DNA from: Mesostigma viride
Lineage: Eukaryota; Streptophyta; Mesostigmatophyceae; Mesostigmatales; Mesostigmataceae
NCBI GenBank assembly: GCA_009746045.1
Contig: RPFO01000022.1
Location: 924,899 to 988,898, forward strand
Length of the DNA stretch: 64,000 bases
Direction: 5' to 3'
Shown: one piece after another, positions 45,794-56,812 of the stretch
How the letters are laid out: every line of letters starts with the position of its first letter
Numbering within the stretch: the stretch's first letter is position 1
Notes under the pieces: generated by a model
Databases searched by the model: none
Told to the model about the DNA's origin: nothing
What the model saw: the letters and a program-made list of their open reading frames with translations, nothing else
Made by a program: the position numbers and the translations under genes

Positions 45794-48700
45794 ATGCCGC
45801 CAAAGGATGGGAGCCCCAAGAAGGCCAGGAAAAAGAAGGCGCCCACCTTCTATACCACCGATGAAGATCTGGCTCCATTTGGAGTCAAGGTGAGCGCACG
45901 GTCAGCCTTCGAAGCTGATCCATTAAAGCTTAGAGGAATATCGTATACACTCCTGCTCCGTTGCCTTTTAATGGCCACCCTCGGCTTTCTCCCGCTCGTG
46001 AGCCTGATCTCCTGCCTTGCTTCCTAACTTCCGTATCCCGCCGCTGCCCTACCCCCAAGACCATCCTCCTCCGTCATTCATCCATTAAATCATTAAGTGA
46101 GGTGCCCTCGATTAGCAGAGTCACAGGGTACCTACTGGTTTAAGTGGGTACATTCCATTTCTGATTGATACACAACACGACGGGGGCAGGGACACCACAG
46201 CCTTCTCTCATTGCCTGGAGGGCAAGCCACAGGTTACGAGTCAAAACCATTAATTAGGAGAGTCTATAACCACGGTGGGTGTGTTGCCACCGCATTCTTC
46301 CCCAGCCCTTCTCTAAAGAGTCACTTTCATCGTTTTGGCTTTCTCTGCCTTTCCTTGGATCGAAGCAGCTCACACATCCAAGCTCACACATCCAAGTTTA
46401 CTTCCGTGTCCTCTGCACCCCTAGGCCCGTGTTTAAGATTGGGGTCCGGCCGACCCAGAGCTGAGATCTTAAACCTGAAATCGAATCCAGGGCTGACAAT
46501 CTTAAAGTTGAGAGTTGTACGATCTTACACCTGAGGCAGTAAACCTAGTACGTAATCTATATCGCGTACCACTGACCAGCCCATTTGTACCTACTTTAAG
46601 GTCTTTTGCCCCTGACCAGCCCTGCGATGTTAAACCTGAAATTCCAAAATTCAGGGTCTCAGGATCTTAAACCTGGGAATCTTAAATTGGGGCTAGGGGT
46701 GTATTCCTGGCTGACACTACTGCTGGATCCTATCACGCCCTGCCTCATGCGTGTGACGTGTGACGGCTGCCAGATGAACGACATTGTCCGCACGCCACTG
46801 GGCCTCACCGGGACGGTCATCGGCGTCAAGTACGCGCCTCCTATCCTGTGGTTGCCCGGCACAGACACTCTAGGACTGTAGCCGGCTGGCATCCGTAACA
46901 TCCACCTACCTTGTTGCCATCAATGGTGCTGGGGGCAGCGTAGCAGGGCATAGGCATGGATGATGTGTACATCTAAGGCATGTTGGTGGGATGCAAATCA
47001 CCAGCATTCAAGCATGTTACAGGTCCGCTTTTGCCTCGAGGTCACTTTTGTCGGTGGCGTGGGCAGGTCGCCGTGTGGGGCCTGGACATGCAGTGCCGTG
47101 AGGGAGACACGGTGGTGGAGTTTCGGGCTGGGGGGTTTAAGGCTTGTTGGGTGGGCGAGCGGGGATGTATGCGTCGTCGTTTTCTATCCCGGCGCAACCA
47201 TGTCACAGCTGGCACGGATCTATCTGTCAAAAGCACCGCTCTGGCTCCGGGCCCTTTTGCATTGAGGACGTGCGCAACCATTTAAAGTGGCCCGACGTTC
47301 ACGAACAGATCGGTGTGTCTGGTCATGGTGGCGCGCGCGGGCCGACCATCTGCTGCTCCCATCTGAGGATGAGGGTATCAGGTTGTGTGGATGGGAACAT
47401 CGGGCACTGCGGGCATGGATGCTATGGCCCTGTCCTCACTCCCGTCGTGACTGATGGCATAACGCTGTCAAAACAGTTCCGCTCCGCCGGCAGTGCTGGC
47501 ATGGCTGGCGCGCACACACGCATGCTTGCTGCATCACCCTCATCACGTGCATGTGACGCTTGCTGGTGTTGCTTCCTTTGCACGCACATGCGTGCGGCGT
47601 CTCCCCCACCTCCACCAGGTACGCGGACATCAACGACAAGGGTGCGGGCAAGCTGTGGCTTGAGTACCCCGACGGGCTGCAGGCGCCGCTTGAGCCGTCG
47701 CGCTCCTGTGGGAACATTGCTGCTCTTGGGTGAGTGCTTTACTGATAGATAGCCTCAGGGTGGTTGGATGTGGGAGCATCGCCACACTGGTGTGGGTGCT
47801 ATCTATAGTCTTTCACCTTACCCGCGGAAAACCCTTCATCCTATGGGTGGTTGCCGTGGGCTGGGGATGGCAACTTGTCCGTCTTGGTGGCAGGCGAGGA
47901 TGGTTGGCCATGGCTCCACTATCATGGGTGCTTGCATCGGCTGGTCTGTTGTGGCCCCTGGGCTGCCATGCGCCCATGGGTGGCGGCAGCTGCGCATGCA
48001 GATGAGAATTGGCTGGGGCGCGCACGCGGCAATGCGGGCAGGGGGCCAGGGGGCCAGGGGGCCAGGGGGCCAGGGGGCCAGGGGGCCAGGGGGCCAGGGG
48101 GCATGGGTGCATCCATCATCTGTATTCTTCTTCTCTATTGCTCCGTTCTCCTTTATTCCTCTTTGCTCATACGGCCTGATATGTCTGCTGTTGTCGGTTG
48201 CCTGCACCGCTGCTTGGGCATGGATGTGTGCGCTGTCCCTTCTGAACGGCTGCCCCGTGTGACGTGGGACAGGTACCTTCTCTCGTCAGAGTCAGACCAC
48301 ATTTGGAGGGACGTGACGAAGCTCAGGATGGTGCGTTGTGCCGTTGGCTGCCATTGGTTTCTCTTATGTCTCCAGTAATATTCATGTCCGTCTCCGCATG
48401 ACTGAGCACACACTGTCAACTTACTTGCAATGAAAGGAATTGGGATTGATTTAGTACAGAATGTTCTTTTTTTCATATCGTATGGCGATGGCAGCAATGA
48501 GCAGGGCACATCGTTCACGGTGGCAGGTGTAGTCCATCCTCACGGGAAACAGGTGCATGCGCCGGTCATCCCCATCGCGATCTCACTCTTCAAGTTGCGA
48601 AAACGCCGGTTGCTGCTACCTGGCATGGCGGCTCACCACCATATTGTAGGGCTTACGATCTCCACCATGTTCTATTCTCACGAACAAGCTCACCAGCATA

Positions 48701-49898
48701 CCTTGGTCATGGATGATCTGTTGACTAGGTGTTGCGTTGTAAGGCAGTCCGTGGCCCGCCGTCGGCATGCGGGCGATGCCCTTGTCTGACGTCTACCATA
48801 CCAGACATCGCCGCCGCCACCACCGCCGCCGCCGCCACCACCACCACTGCCGCCGCTGCCACCACCACCAATCCCCCCCCCCCACCCCCATCCCCCCAAC
48901 CCCCACCCCCACCCCCACCCACCCCACCGCTGCCGCCGCCGCCGCTGCCACCACCACCACCACCACCACCACCACCACCACCACCACCACCACCACCACC
49001 ACCACCACCACCACCACCACCACCACCACCACCACCACCACCACCACCACCACCACCACCACCACCACCACCACCACCACCACCACCACCACCACCACCA
49101 CCACCACCACCACCACCACCACCACCACCACCACCGCCCCCAATACTACTAGCACCCGTAGGATAGCAAGTAGAGGAACCTGGCCCCTGCGAGGCAGGCT
49201 TGAAGCCGAGCGACCCACCACGGTGTGGAAATTGCCTGGAGAATCAACGTAGATAATTAGCTAAGAGTCGCAGCAGGTTGTACGCTCGTTCCATGTTTCT
49301 TTCTTTCTCTCTGGCTTCATTCCTCAATATGTTTTCCTGCCATCTCTGGCTTTTCTTTTCTGCTCCCCCCTCCCTCCTTTTTTCTCTGCGATGTTGTTTC
49401 CTTCTTAACCCCGCATTTCTTCCTATTCCTTGCATCTCCCTACCTTTCCTTGTGTGTAGCTTCCCGTGTATTCTCTTCCTTGGGACTCTTTGCCTTGCTA
49501 ATCATTCCCATGTGTTCCGTCGCATCCGGCCCCATCCGGCCCCATCCGGCCCCATCCGGCCCCATTCGGCCCCATCCGGCCCCATCCGGCCCCATCCGGC
49601 CCCATCCGGCCCCATCCGGCCCCATCCGGCCCCATCCGGCCCCATCCGCCCCGCCGGCCCTATTCCCCATTGTATCCCATTCTCGTCCCCAATCGCCTGC
49701 TCCTGCCCCCTGCCCCCGCAGGAGGCGGAGGAAAACGAGACCAAGCGGCGCGAGGCCGAGGAACGCATGCGCATCCGCATGGAGCAGCTCGCGCTGGAAC
49801 TGGCAGCCGAGGCCAAGAAGAACGCCAAGAAGAAGAAGAAGCCGTCGGATGCAGCCGCGGGAGATGCTGCCACCGCAGATGCCCCGCCCCCGTCATGA
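45794..49898 (+). CDS. Conserved small protein of unknown function, five exons
   Basis: Exons 45794-45889, 46774-46829, 47619-47729, 48273-48330 and 49722-49898 sum to 498 bases (165 residues and a stop), with GT-AG borders and matching phases (0, 2, 2, 0). The protein starts MPPKDGSPKKARKKKAP (basic), then FYTTDEDLAPFGVK, then a small beta-like core, DIVRTPLGLTGTVIGVKY and KLWLEYPDGLQAPLEP, similar in style to KOW/SH3-like folds. It continues with SSESDHIWRDVTKLRM and ends in a charged helix (NETKRREAEERMRIRMEQLA), a Lys run and an Ala/Pro tail. I have the impression of similar proteins in other protists but cannot name a function. The introns (884, 789, 543, 1391 bp) are far longer than the coding sequence and full of simple repeats. 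Confidence 0.75.
46433..46705. repeat. Dispersed 'cttaaacctgggaatct' repeat, copy 2
   Basis: Longer relative of 12053-12225, with the CTTAAACCTGRRAT segment present three or more times. It lies in the first intron of the small-protein gene. Confidence 0.7.
48041..48103. repeat. 8-bp (CCAGGGGG)n array
   Basis: About eight units within the third intron of the small-protein gene. Confidence 0.9.
48800..49140. repeat. (CCA)n microsatellite with flanking C-rich variants
   Basis: A pure CCA triplet tract from about 48948 to 49134, preceded by CCG/CCA mixtures. It lies in the fourth intron of the small-protein gene and explains the poly-Pro, poly-Thr and poly-Val frames. Confidence 0.95.
49525..49650. 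repeat. 10-bp (CCCCATCCGG)n array
   Basis: About 13 units, one with a C-to-T variant (CATTCGG). It ends about 70 bases before the acceptor of the last exon. Confidence 0.92.
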
Positions 49899-49991
49899 GG
49901 CATAACTGCCACATGACGGCTCAGACAATGGTGGTATCAATGAGACAACCGCCGCATGCATGGCATTGCTATATTATTGTGACCATAGTAG

Positions 49992-50030
49992 TGAGACAAC
50001 CAGCACAGGCCAGAAATCTGGAGAATCTGG
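49992..50030 (+). repeat. Dispersed ~40-bp repeat with CCAGAAATCTGG core, copy 2
   Basis: Plus-strand counterpart of 25776-25815. The shared run includes GAGACAACCAGC and CAGGCCAGAAATCTGGAGAA. It is 3' of the small-protein gene. Confidence 0.7.
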
Positions 50031-50282
50031 ACCATGGTCCAGCCGGCTCTAATCTTATCCGCCCTAGGGTCATAGGTATGGCATGTGTTTGGGCTTAAAA
50101 GCATGCCACGTGGTGGCCTCAACAGTGGCTTCGCCGGTGGACAAATGTTCATTGGAAGCTTGGGGCGCGGAGGCATCTTTATTTTGTGTATAGCATGTCT
50201 ATTTTGCATGTCAACGTAACGCATGTCCACAGAATATGTGCAACAATGGCACGCAGACGGTCAACTGTGGCCAATGTCACCT

Positions 50283-51010
50283 CCTCAATTAATTAATCAA
50301 TTAATTAAACACGTGCTCCCGTTGGGGAGTCACAGAGCACCTATAAGTTCTTTTGATATCTGAGTGTGCACAATGGGTAGGGGGGCAGAGACCCCCCCCT
50401 TCCCTCACGCCACAGGCATGCCACAGGGTGCTCAATCGGACCCGTCCAACTAAACGATCCGGGGCATCCCCTGTGGGTGCAATATGTCCCGCTTGTGAGC
50501 GTTAAATTGCTACGGAGACGTGAGCAAACAAGCAGTGCTAGGCGAAGCACATAGCTAGGCTAGCTGGCTGATGTCTGCATGTTGGCTACTGGTTAGGCTA
50601 TTGGCATGCATGGCTACGTTCTACCGGCTGCATTGGCATAGCACTATGGGATGGCGATGTCAAGGTTGCATCACCCGAGCATGGGTGTGACTATGTTATC
50701 TAGGGACAAGTTTTCATTAAAAAAAATTAAATTAAATTATAACATGCCTCCGTGGGGAGGTCATGTAGCACATATTCCATTAATTAATTAATTAATTAAA
50801 CTCGTGCTCCCGTTGGGGAGTCACGGAGCACCGAAGTGCTTTTAATCCCTGTGTGTGCACTACAGGAGAAAGGGCAGAGACCCCCAGTCTCCTTCATGCC
50901 AAAGGCATGCCACAGCTGCAATCGGGCGCGGCTAGCTAAAAGGACAGGCTAACGATCCGGCAAACTGTGGGTGCAATAAGACCCATGTGAGCATGTCATA
51001 GCAAGGAGCG
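50283..51010. repeat. Two tandem SINE-like units of ~490-bp spacing
   Basis: Each unit begins with TTAATTAA runs and the 30-bp hairpin repeat (50311-50340, 50801-50830). Then come GGGCAGAGACCCCC, a GGCATGCCACAG block, an AACGATCCGG block and CTGTGGGTGCAAT. A more distant relative is at 62640-62850. Between the units lies AACATGCCTCCGTGGGGAGG, inverse-related to the block near 34290. Confidence 0.65.
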
Positions 51011-51200
51011 TGGGCAAGTAATCTGAACATAGCCAGGGCGTAGCATGGCTGTACTAGAACTAGGCTAAGGCTATGGCTGGTTGTGTACCGTGCGTTGGCG
51101 GCACGTGACTAGGTTTGTTGGCACAGCTAGGCAAACATTCTAGGCATGGCTGCCTTAGCGACAGTGACTCCAATGGTTACAAGCTAGGGCTATTGCTATT

Positions 51201-52574
51201 CTAGCCCGCTGGGGGCGTCCACATCTTGTGGTTGATCATCAGGTCCCCGCCCCTCCAGTACACCTTGGGCTTCTGGGGGTCCTGCTTATGGCGGAGGTAT
51301 TCCGGCCACAGGTCGCGTCGCTGCTGTTGCTGAGCGGGGGTTAGGTCGTCATCCAGCGTCCAGGTGAGGTCGTGCAACCGCTTGCGACGAGAGAGGAACC
51401 GCTGCTTATCCTCAGGGGAGATGAAGGTGAGCAGGACTGGTGGGGTGGCCGCCTTGTCCCGTGAGTGGGGAAGGCGGTGGCACCCACGCAGTTCTACCTC
51501 ACCTACCAGGCCCATGAGGGTAAGAAGCTGTTTCTTGATCTCGTCAGCAAGGGAGGTTGACGTCTCACCTGGCTTCTGGGGGAAGCGACGTAGCACCACT
51601 CGGCACTCGCGGCGAGCGCGATCGGTGACCTCCCGTTGCTGGGCCTGGCGGTGGTCCTCCAGCTCCTGGAGCTTCGTGGCGATGGCGTCGGTGGTGGAGG
51701 CGGTCGCTGTCCGCAGCAGGTCCGCGTAGGAGAGCGGGAGGTCACCAGCATCCTGCCGGGGTGGCTGGGAGGCAATGGTGGCCGTCTGCTCCGCTAGCTT
51801 TGGGACCTGTGTGGCCAGGGCCTCGGTGTGGGCGGTGATGGCCTCAAGCTTCTTCATGAGCACGCCGCACTTGCCTTCCACCTGGTTAAGGCGAGAGACA
51901 AGTGCAGCATGCGTTTCCGAAGCCTGCGCCGCGGTGTGTAGCGCCGTGAACTGTGGTTGTAGCTTGTGGACGACCTTGGTTTCCACGTTGGAGACCCGGG
52001 CCTCGACCGTGTTGAGCGTGGTGTTCAGCGAGGTCATCTTCTCGGCCAGCGGCCAGGTCACGTGCTCCTCCAGCACTGCGCGGATGTCATCCTTGCAGAG
52101 GGAGGAAGCCGATGGGGCTGCCGGCTGTGCGGGGGCTGGGGCGTTGAGTGCGTTCCAAAGTTCTCTGTGGATGGCGCCGAAGCTGCGCTGGTAGTAGCTG
52201 GTCAAGATAGACTCGCGTTGGCGGGATTCGGCACAGGTGTAGAGCCAGGACGTGTCGCGGTAGTCGATAGCCGCCCTCCCTCTCCAGGGCACAAAGAGCT
52301 TCCGCTCCTGTGTGAGGAACTGGAGAACTTCGACGACTTCCTGCGGCGACAGCTGCTGCCACTCGAGGAGGGAGAACATTCCGTCGCCGGGCAAGAATTT
52401 GCTCCATTTGTGGCGATCGTGGCATGGTTTCTTGGGCTCAGGCGAGGCGCTTGGCGAGGGTTTGGCGGGTAAGCCTGGCGGCTGAACAATGGCGAGGGCG
52501 AGAGGGTTGGGCTGGGCGCTGGGAAGCTGTGCCAGCTCCTTTTCCAGCCCTCGTTTTGCTTTGGTAGTCGTCAT
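51201..52574 (-). CDS. LINE ORF1-like protein (coiled coil plus RNA-binding-like C-terminus)
   Basis: A complete 457-residue frame on minus, starting MTTTKAKRGLEKELA. After a Pro/Ser-rich and conserved N-terminal part (KPCHDRHKWSKFLPG), residues about 165-290 are helical with heptad-like spacing (SLNTTLNTVEARVSNVETKV, SRLNQVEGKCGVLMKKLEAI). The C-terminal part has RRECRVVLRRFPQKPGE, VLLTFISPEDKQRFLSRRKR and TLDDDLTPAQQQQRRDL, the layout of L1-type ORF1 proteins (RNA-binding domain and C-terminal domain). Such proteins bind element RNA in the retrotransposition complex. Its own RT frame is missing; the sequence ends in SINE-like repeats. The frame itself is intact. Confidence 0.78.
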   Translation of the reverse strand: MTTTKAKRGLEKELAQLPSAQPNPLALAIVQPPGLPAKPSPSASPEPKKPCHDRHKWSKFLPGDGMFSLLEWQQLSPQEVVEVLQFLTQERKLFVPWRGRAAIDYRDTSWLYTCAESRQRESILTSYYQRSFGAIHRELWNALNAPAPAQPAAPSASSLCKDDIRAVLEEHVTWPLAEKMTSLNTTLNTVEARVSNVETKVVHKLQPQFTALHTAAQASETHAALVSRLNQVEGKCGVLMKKLEAITAHTEALATQVPKLAEQTATIASQPPRQDAGDLPLSYADLLRTATASTTDAIATKLQELEDHRQAQQREVTDRARRECRVVLRRFPQKPGETSTSLADEIKKQLLTLMGLVGEVELRGCHRLPHSRDKAATPPVLLTFISPEDKQRFLSRRKRLHDLTWTLDDDLTPAQQQQRRDLWPEYLRHKQDPQKPKVYWRGGDLMINHKMWTPPAG

Positions 52575-52790
52575 AGCTGGTCACGTGCGTAACTTTGTCT
52601 ATACTGCGTGGCAGCCGTAACCGTTTATACTGGCAAGTGCGTCTTAGAAAGGCGCATCGAATGCAAGTGGTCTGACCGAATTTGGGGCTCAGACGCAAAA
52701 GATCTGAACTCCGCCGTCAGCCATACCGCCGTCAGCCATTTCCGCGTGCATGCAGTCCGTTGGAGAGGGGCGCTCATATTCCATGATGGA
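52575..52790 (-). promoter_or_regulatory. LINE 5' region upstream of ORF1
   Basis: The same ~180-bp sequence precedes ORF1 in three copies (34072-34245, here, and 54615-54800). Conservation upstream of a LINE ORF1 suggests a 5' UTR with internal promoter; this role is inferred. Its far end is a short tandem GTCAGCCATaCCGCCGTCAG-type repeat. Confidence 0.55.
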
Positions 52791-52829
52791 TGGGTGGTGC
52801 GGAGGAAGCCGCGTGATCGAACTATCCTA

Positions 52830-54116
52830 TAACTCTAAGCTATCTAGAAAATCCTAACTACACTACTCATCAAAACGCCTCCTCCGCTTGGGGGGAGGTG
52901 GCTTGCCCACAGGGTCGGGCGTGTGCGCCTTGACAATCTTCTTCCACCGCGTCTTGTCCTGCATGGCAGTCCAAAGACGGGAGAGAGAGTGGATGCGGTG
53001 CTCAAACTGGGCTGGGACCACTAGGTCGATCGTCCAGCAACATCTGGATGTAGGTCGTGACAGGTTTCCCTACCCTTTTGGGAATGCCCTCGGGGCCAGG
53101 CCAGGTCAGAATGTGTCGCCCTGGCCGGCTGGCCAAGCCGCTGGGGGCCGGCCAGGCCAAGGGCGGTGTCGACCTGGCTGGTGCGAGCAAGGTGTCCTAC
53201 AAATGCTATCCTACGCTGCCTAATCTCGTCCGAAATACGAGGCATGCCATGATACAAAGATTCTGATGACGGACACTCGGAAAAACCTACGTTAAGGACC
53301 TGTCGGAGCATCCTGTAAACCGTGCCGTCTAGCCTAGCTGCCAGTTTGGGTGGGATGGTCCACGCCTCGGCGCCATACGTGAGCACCGTGAGGACGAGGA
53401 CCTTGAAGAGCATGCGCGCTTGCGGTGCTCGCCCAGGCCCTTCGAGCGCCAGTACCTAGGGTTTGAGCGAACAGAGCTTGGCCCAGGCAAGGCCGATGCG
53501 GGTGTCCACATCGTCGGCAGTGTCAGGAAGCCAACTCCCCAACAGCTTGAAGCGGTCGCGGAACGGGACCTCCGTACGTCCCGTCGAGCAGGCGCGGCAG
53601 CGGTGGTGTACTGGAGGCCCCAATCACCATCGCCTCAGTTTTGACACTAATCTCCAACCCCACCGTCCGCGCCTCTAGGCCCAGACAGTCCAGCCAGGTC
53701 TGAATGTGCTCGGGGCTCTCGATGAGGGTGGTGTCATCCGCATAAATCAGGTCAGCAAGGCGGTAACCAGGTCTAACCCCGCCGTGCTCTTTCACGTTAA
53801 GGATGTCCAGGCCTGGCTCGAACCCCTTAAGAGCAGTAAAGCGCGCACGTGCCCGGCGCATGACGTGATCCACGACAATAATGAACAGGTATGGGGACAA
53901 GACACAACCTTGCCACACCCCGTGGTGAAGGGGGAATGGTGGGGTGGTGCCTTCCGCAGTCCGCACTACTGCCTGCGAGCCCTCATACAGTCGGCGAATG
54001 GCAGCAATAAACACAGGTGGTACCCGATCCAGAGCTAGGATGGCCCAAAGAGCCTCCCAGAGAACCGTGTCAAAGGCCTTGAAGTTTTCATTGCCGGGGC
54101 CTAAAAGCAGATCCAT
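52830..54116 (-). pseudogene. LINE reverse transcriptase C-terminal half, decayed
   Basis: The frame 54116-53523 gives KAFDTVLWEALWAILALDRV, HHGVWQGCVLSPYLFIIVVD and LIYADDTTLIESPEHIQTWL, that is RT blocks with the catalytic YADD. After a break, 53413-53021 continues with TVLTYGAEAWTIPPKLAARL and RISDEIRQRRIAFVGHLAR, the typical segment after RT in many LINEs. At its 5' side it is joined directly to a short piece of ORF1 (about 54100-54160), showing a large internal deletion. It lies head-to-tail behind the ORF1 copy at 51201-52574. Confidence 0.82.
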
Positions 54117-54195
54117 TTCTGGTCACGGCAGGCTTTCTTGGGCTCGGGCGAGGCGCGTGGCTATGGGTATACTTGCGGCCCGTAAGTACACAATG

Positions 54196-54351
<156 letters not shown>

Positions 54352-54533
54352 CTTGCGTGTCATGCGCAAAGGCATGCCACGGATCCAGTACTATATGCTA
54401 ATCTCATTAGAAAAAAAATTACTCAAAATATTGTCTGCATCATTCCCCAACCATTAAGCACTAGCTAGATGGGGATGTAATCCTCATCCGAGCTGTCCTC
54501 TACGGTTCTTGCGGGTAATCCACTACGGCTGGG

Positions 54534-54800
54534 CGAGAACAATGGTGAGTGGCCGGGTTGGGCTGGGAGCCGGAAAGCTCTTTTTCAAACCGCGGTTAGC
54601 TTTCGGGGTCGTCATAGCCTGAATCCTGTCACGTGCGCAACTTTTTTGATATTGCGTTTCAGTCGTAACCGATTATACTAGGGCGGGTGCGTCTTGAGGA
54701 GACGCATCGAATGCAAGTGATCTGACTGAATTTGGGGCTCAGACGCTGAAGTTCTGAGCGCCACCGTCAGCCATATACCGCCATCAGCCATCGTTTTCTC
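54534..54800 (-). mobile_element. Third LINE 5' end (5' region and start of ORF1)
   Basis: On minus it matches the 5' region of the other copies (GTCAGCCAT, CCCAAATTC...GTCAGATCAC, GTAATCGGTT-like blocks) and the first ~25 codons of ORF1, then is lost near the GTAA array. Confidence 0.7.
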
Positions 54801-56812
54801 CTCAAACAGCACTATTAGCTAGTGCATTACGAGGACTAAACCTTGTGCTAAAAAATCTCTATTTTGCAGTTGCCCGTAAGTACGGGGCTATGCATGGACG
54901 GCATCACATACGAGTCAGGGCATGCGTTGCACTGTGGTGCATGCATGCCTTTGCCATGCATGTGACAGGGTCTCAAAGCTGATCGACCAGTGTGCACATG
55001 ACCTATGGCATATCGGTGCAGGTCGATCTGGGATAATAAGGCATGTGGACAATTAACCAGGAAATAACAACGTACTATTTCAAGTAAGTATGTACTGCAT
55101 GCGTGCCGTGCGCGCAGATCCATGGTGAGCCATGCCCGGACCGAAGGATGTTGTTCTACAGTCGACCACAATTACCAGTTGTCATTCACGCCTTAAGTTG
55201 GGTTGGCCACATACGTTGTGTTCACGCCTTAAGTTGGGTCGAATAGGATTTTGGCATATTAAGTTTGAAGTAGTTTAGCTAGAGTAGTAGGTTTTAGAAT
55301 CTTTAGTTCCAATTAGTACATTTTAGCTAGAGCTATTCACGCCTAAGTTGGGTCGACCCCTTTAAAACCTTGAACCCAATTACTGAAGGCCTGAATGGCT
55401 GTATGCAAATGCGCCTTGGCAAGGGTCGCGCGGAGGTCTCACATGGCAGCTGGTCGAAACGTGCTTGACGGTGAGCTAGGCCGGCTCCTCGTTGTCCTTG
55501 CTCATTGTCCTCGATCGTGGCGGTCGAGCTCCTGCTGTTTAATTAAGCTGTCAGCAGCGATGGCGAAGGTGCACATGGTGGAGGCCGGTGGTATGGTTCG
55601 ATCAGTGCAGCCTTGCGCCCGCCTGGGCAGGTCTGGGTGGGAGGAGCATCGCTGGGCGAGCCAGCGATGGCTGGGATGACAGCAATGTCCTACACCGCCC
55701 AGGCATGCATGGGCGCTGATCGAGGCCTGCGGTATTTTGCAGGCACCGACTTAAGGGCGATATGGCGTGGTCCGCGAGCTGCTTGTCAAGCTCGAGACTA
55801 GGTGGGCGGTACGGAAGGCGTCTGTGGTAGCGGTGGTGGCGGTGTCGCGGTGGAGGTGGCGCTGGTGGAGCTATAGAGGAGGGGGAAGCTCGGCAGCCAG
55901 CGCGTGCCTCCCATGGCCGCTGACCACATCTGCAGCGAGGAGGGTCATGTGCTGCTCGAAGGCTTCGATCCTTGATGAGGCCCGCAGCCAACGTGCCTCC
56001 CATGCATGGCGGCCACATCTGCAGCGCTCGAGGGGGGTTAACATGCTGCTCGAAAGTGCCTAGTAGCTCGATCAATCCTCGAGGAGGGCGCGGAAGGTGG
56101 CGTCGGTCATATACGCGGGCCAGTACCAGGCAAATTAACTAGATCTCCCGGCGTACGTCGGAGTGCCCGAGGAGGGATCGAGCTGAGGGTGATATGCTGA
56201 AGTTGGTGACGGGTGCACAAGACAACACATGCCCTAGGTAGTCAACAATTAAAAGCAACGTACAACAGACCTCTGCTACCATTCCCAACTAATAATTGTG
56301 TGCCGCTGTATTGAAATAATTTGCATGCCCTTCAAAGTTGTGGTGTCTGTCTCATTCCCGTGATTTCGACATTTTCTTGATGAACATATAGTAGTAATAA
56401 ATTAGAATCACTTACACAGCTGCCTTGTTATAATCATAACCCAAATAAATATGTGGACATGATGCATGCGCTAGTAATCTTTAAAAAAATGGCTTTGATG
56501 CGTGTGCACCAGTTTTAAAGCTGCGTGATTCGGTCATGTGAACTGAATGCATGTCTAGGCTGCTCATCTTTTCCTCGCTGCTCTCTCAACACAACTGGCC
56601 GATTTTACAGAGTAGCACTCCTGGTGTGAGTCCCTGGCTGATTTAGGGCACCTGTGTGCATGCGGCCGAATACCCAAAAATTTACCGTCCGGCATCCAGC
56701 ATCGGCTGGCCCTGCCCTGTCCAGACATGCTAAAATTATAGTGAAATACAAGAAAGGACCAGGATTGGCTTGCCAGCAACCCAGGAGGACCAGTGGGCTT
56801 TATCCCTCACAC
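54801..56812. other. Region 3' of the K+-channel gene, gene content unresolved
   Basis: TTCACGCCTTAAGTTGGGTC-type blocks recur at about 55182, 55221 and 55337. A direct repeat (CACATCTGCAGCG...GCTGCTCGAA) occurs near 55928 and 56011. The 3' exons and end of the K+-channel gene should lie here, but I could not identify them. The long GC-rich frames on both strands near 55400-56075 show no domain. Confidence 0.4.

Noticed and set aside
48729-49252. Poly-Pro, poly-Thr and poly-Val frames
   Set aside because: (CCA)n array in an intron of the small-protein gene.
55395-56075. GC-rich frames on both strands
   Set aside because: No domain, no splice support, local direct repeats; could hide a K+-channel exon but none could be shown.
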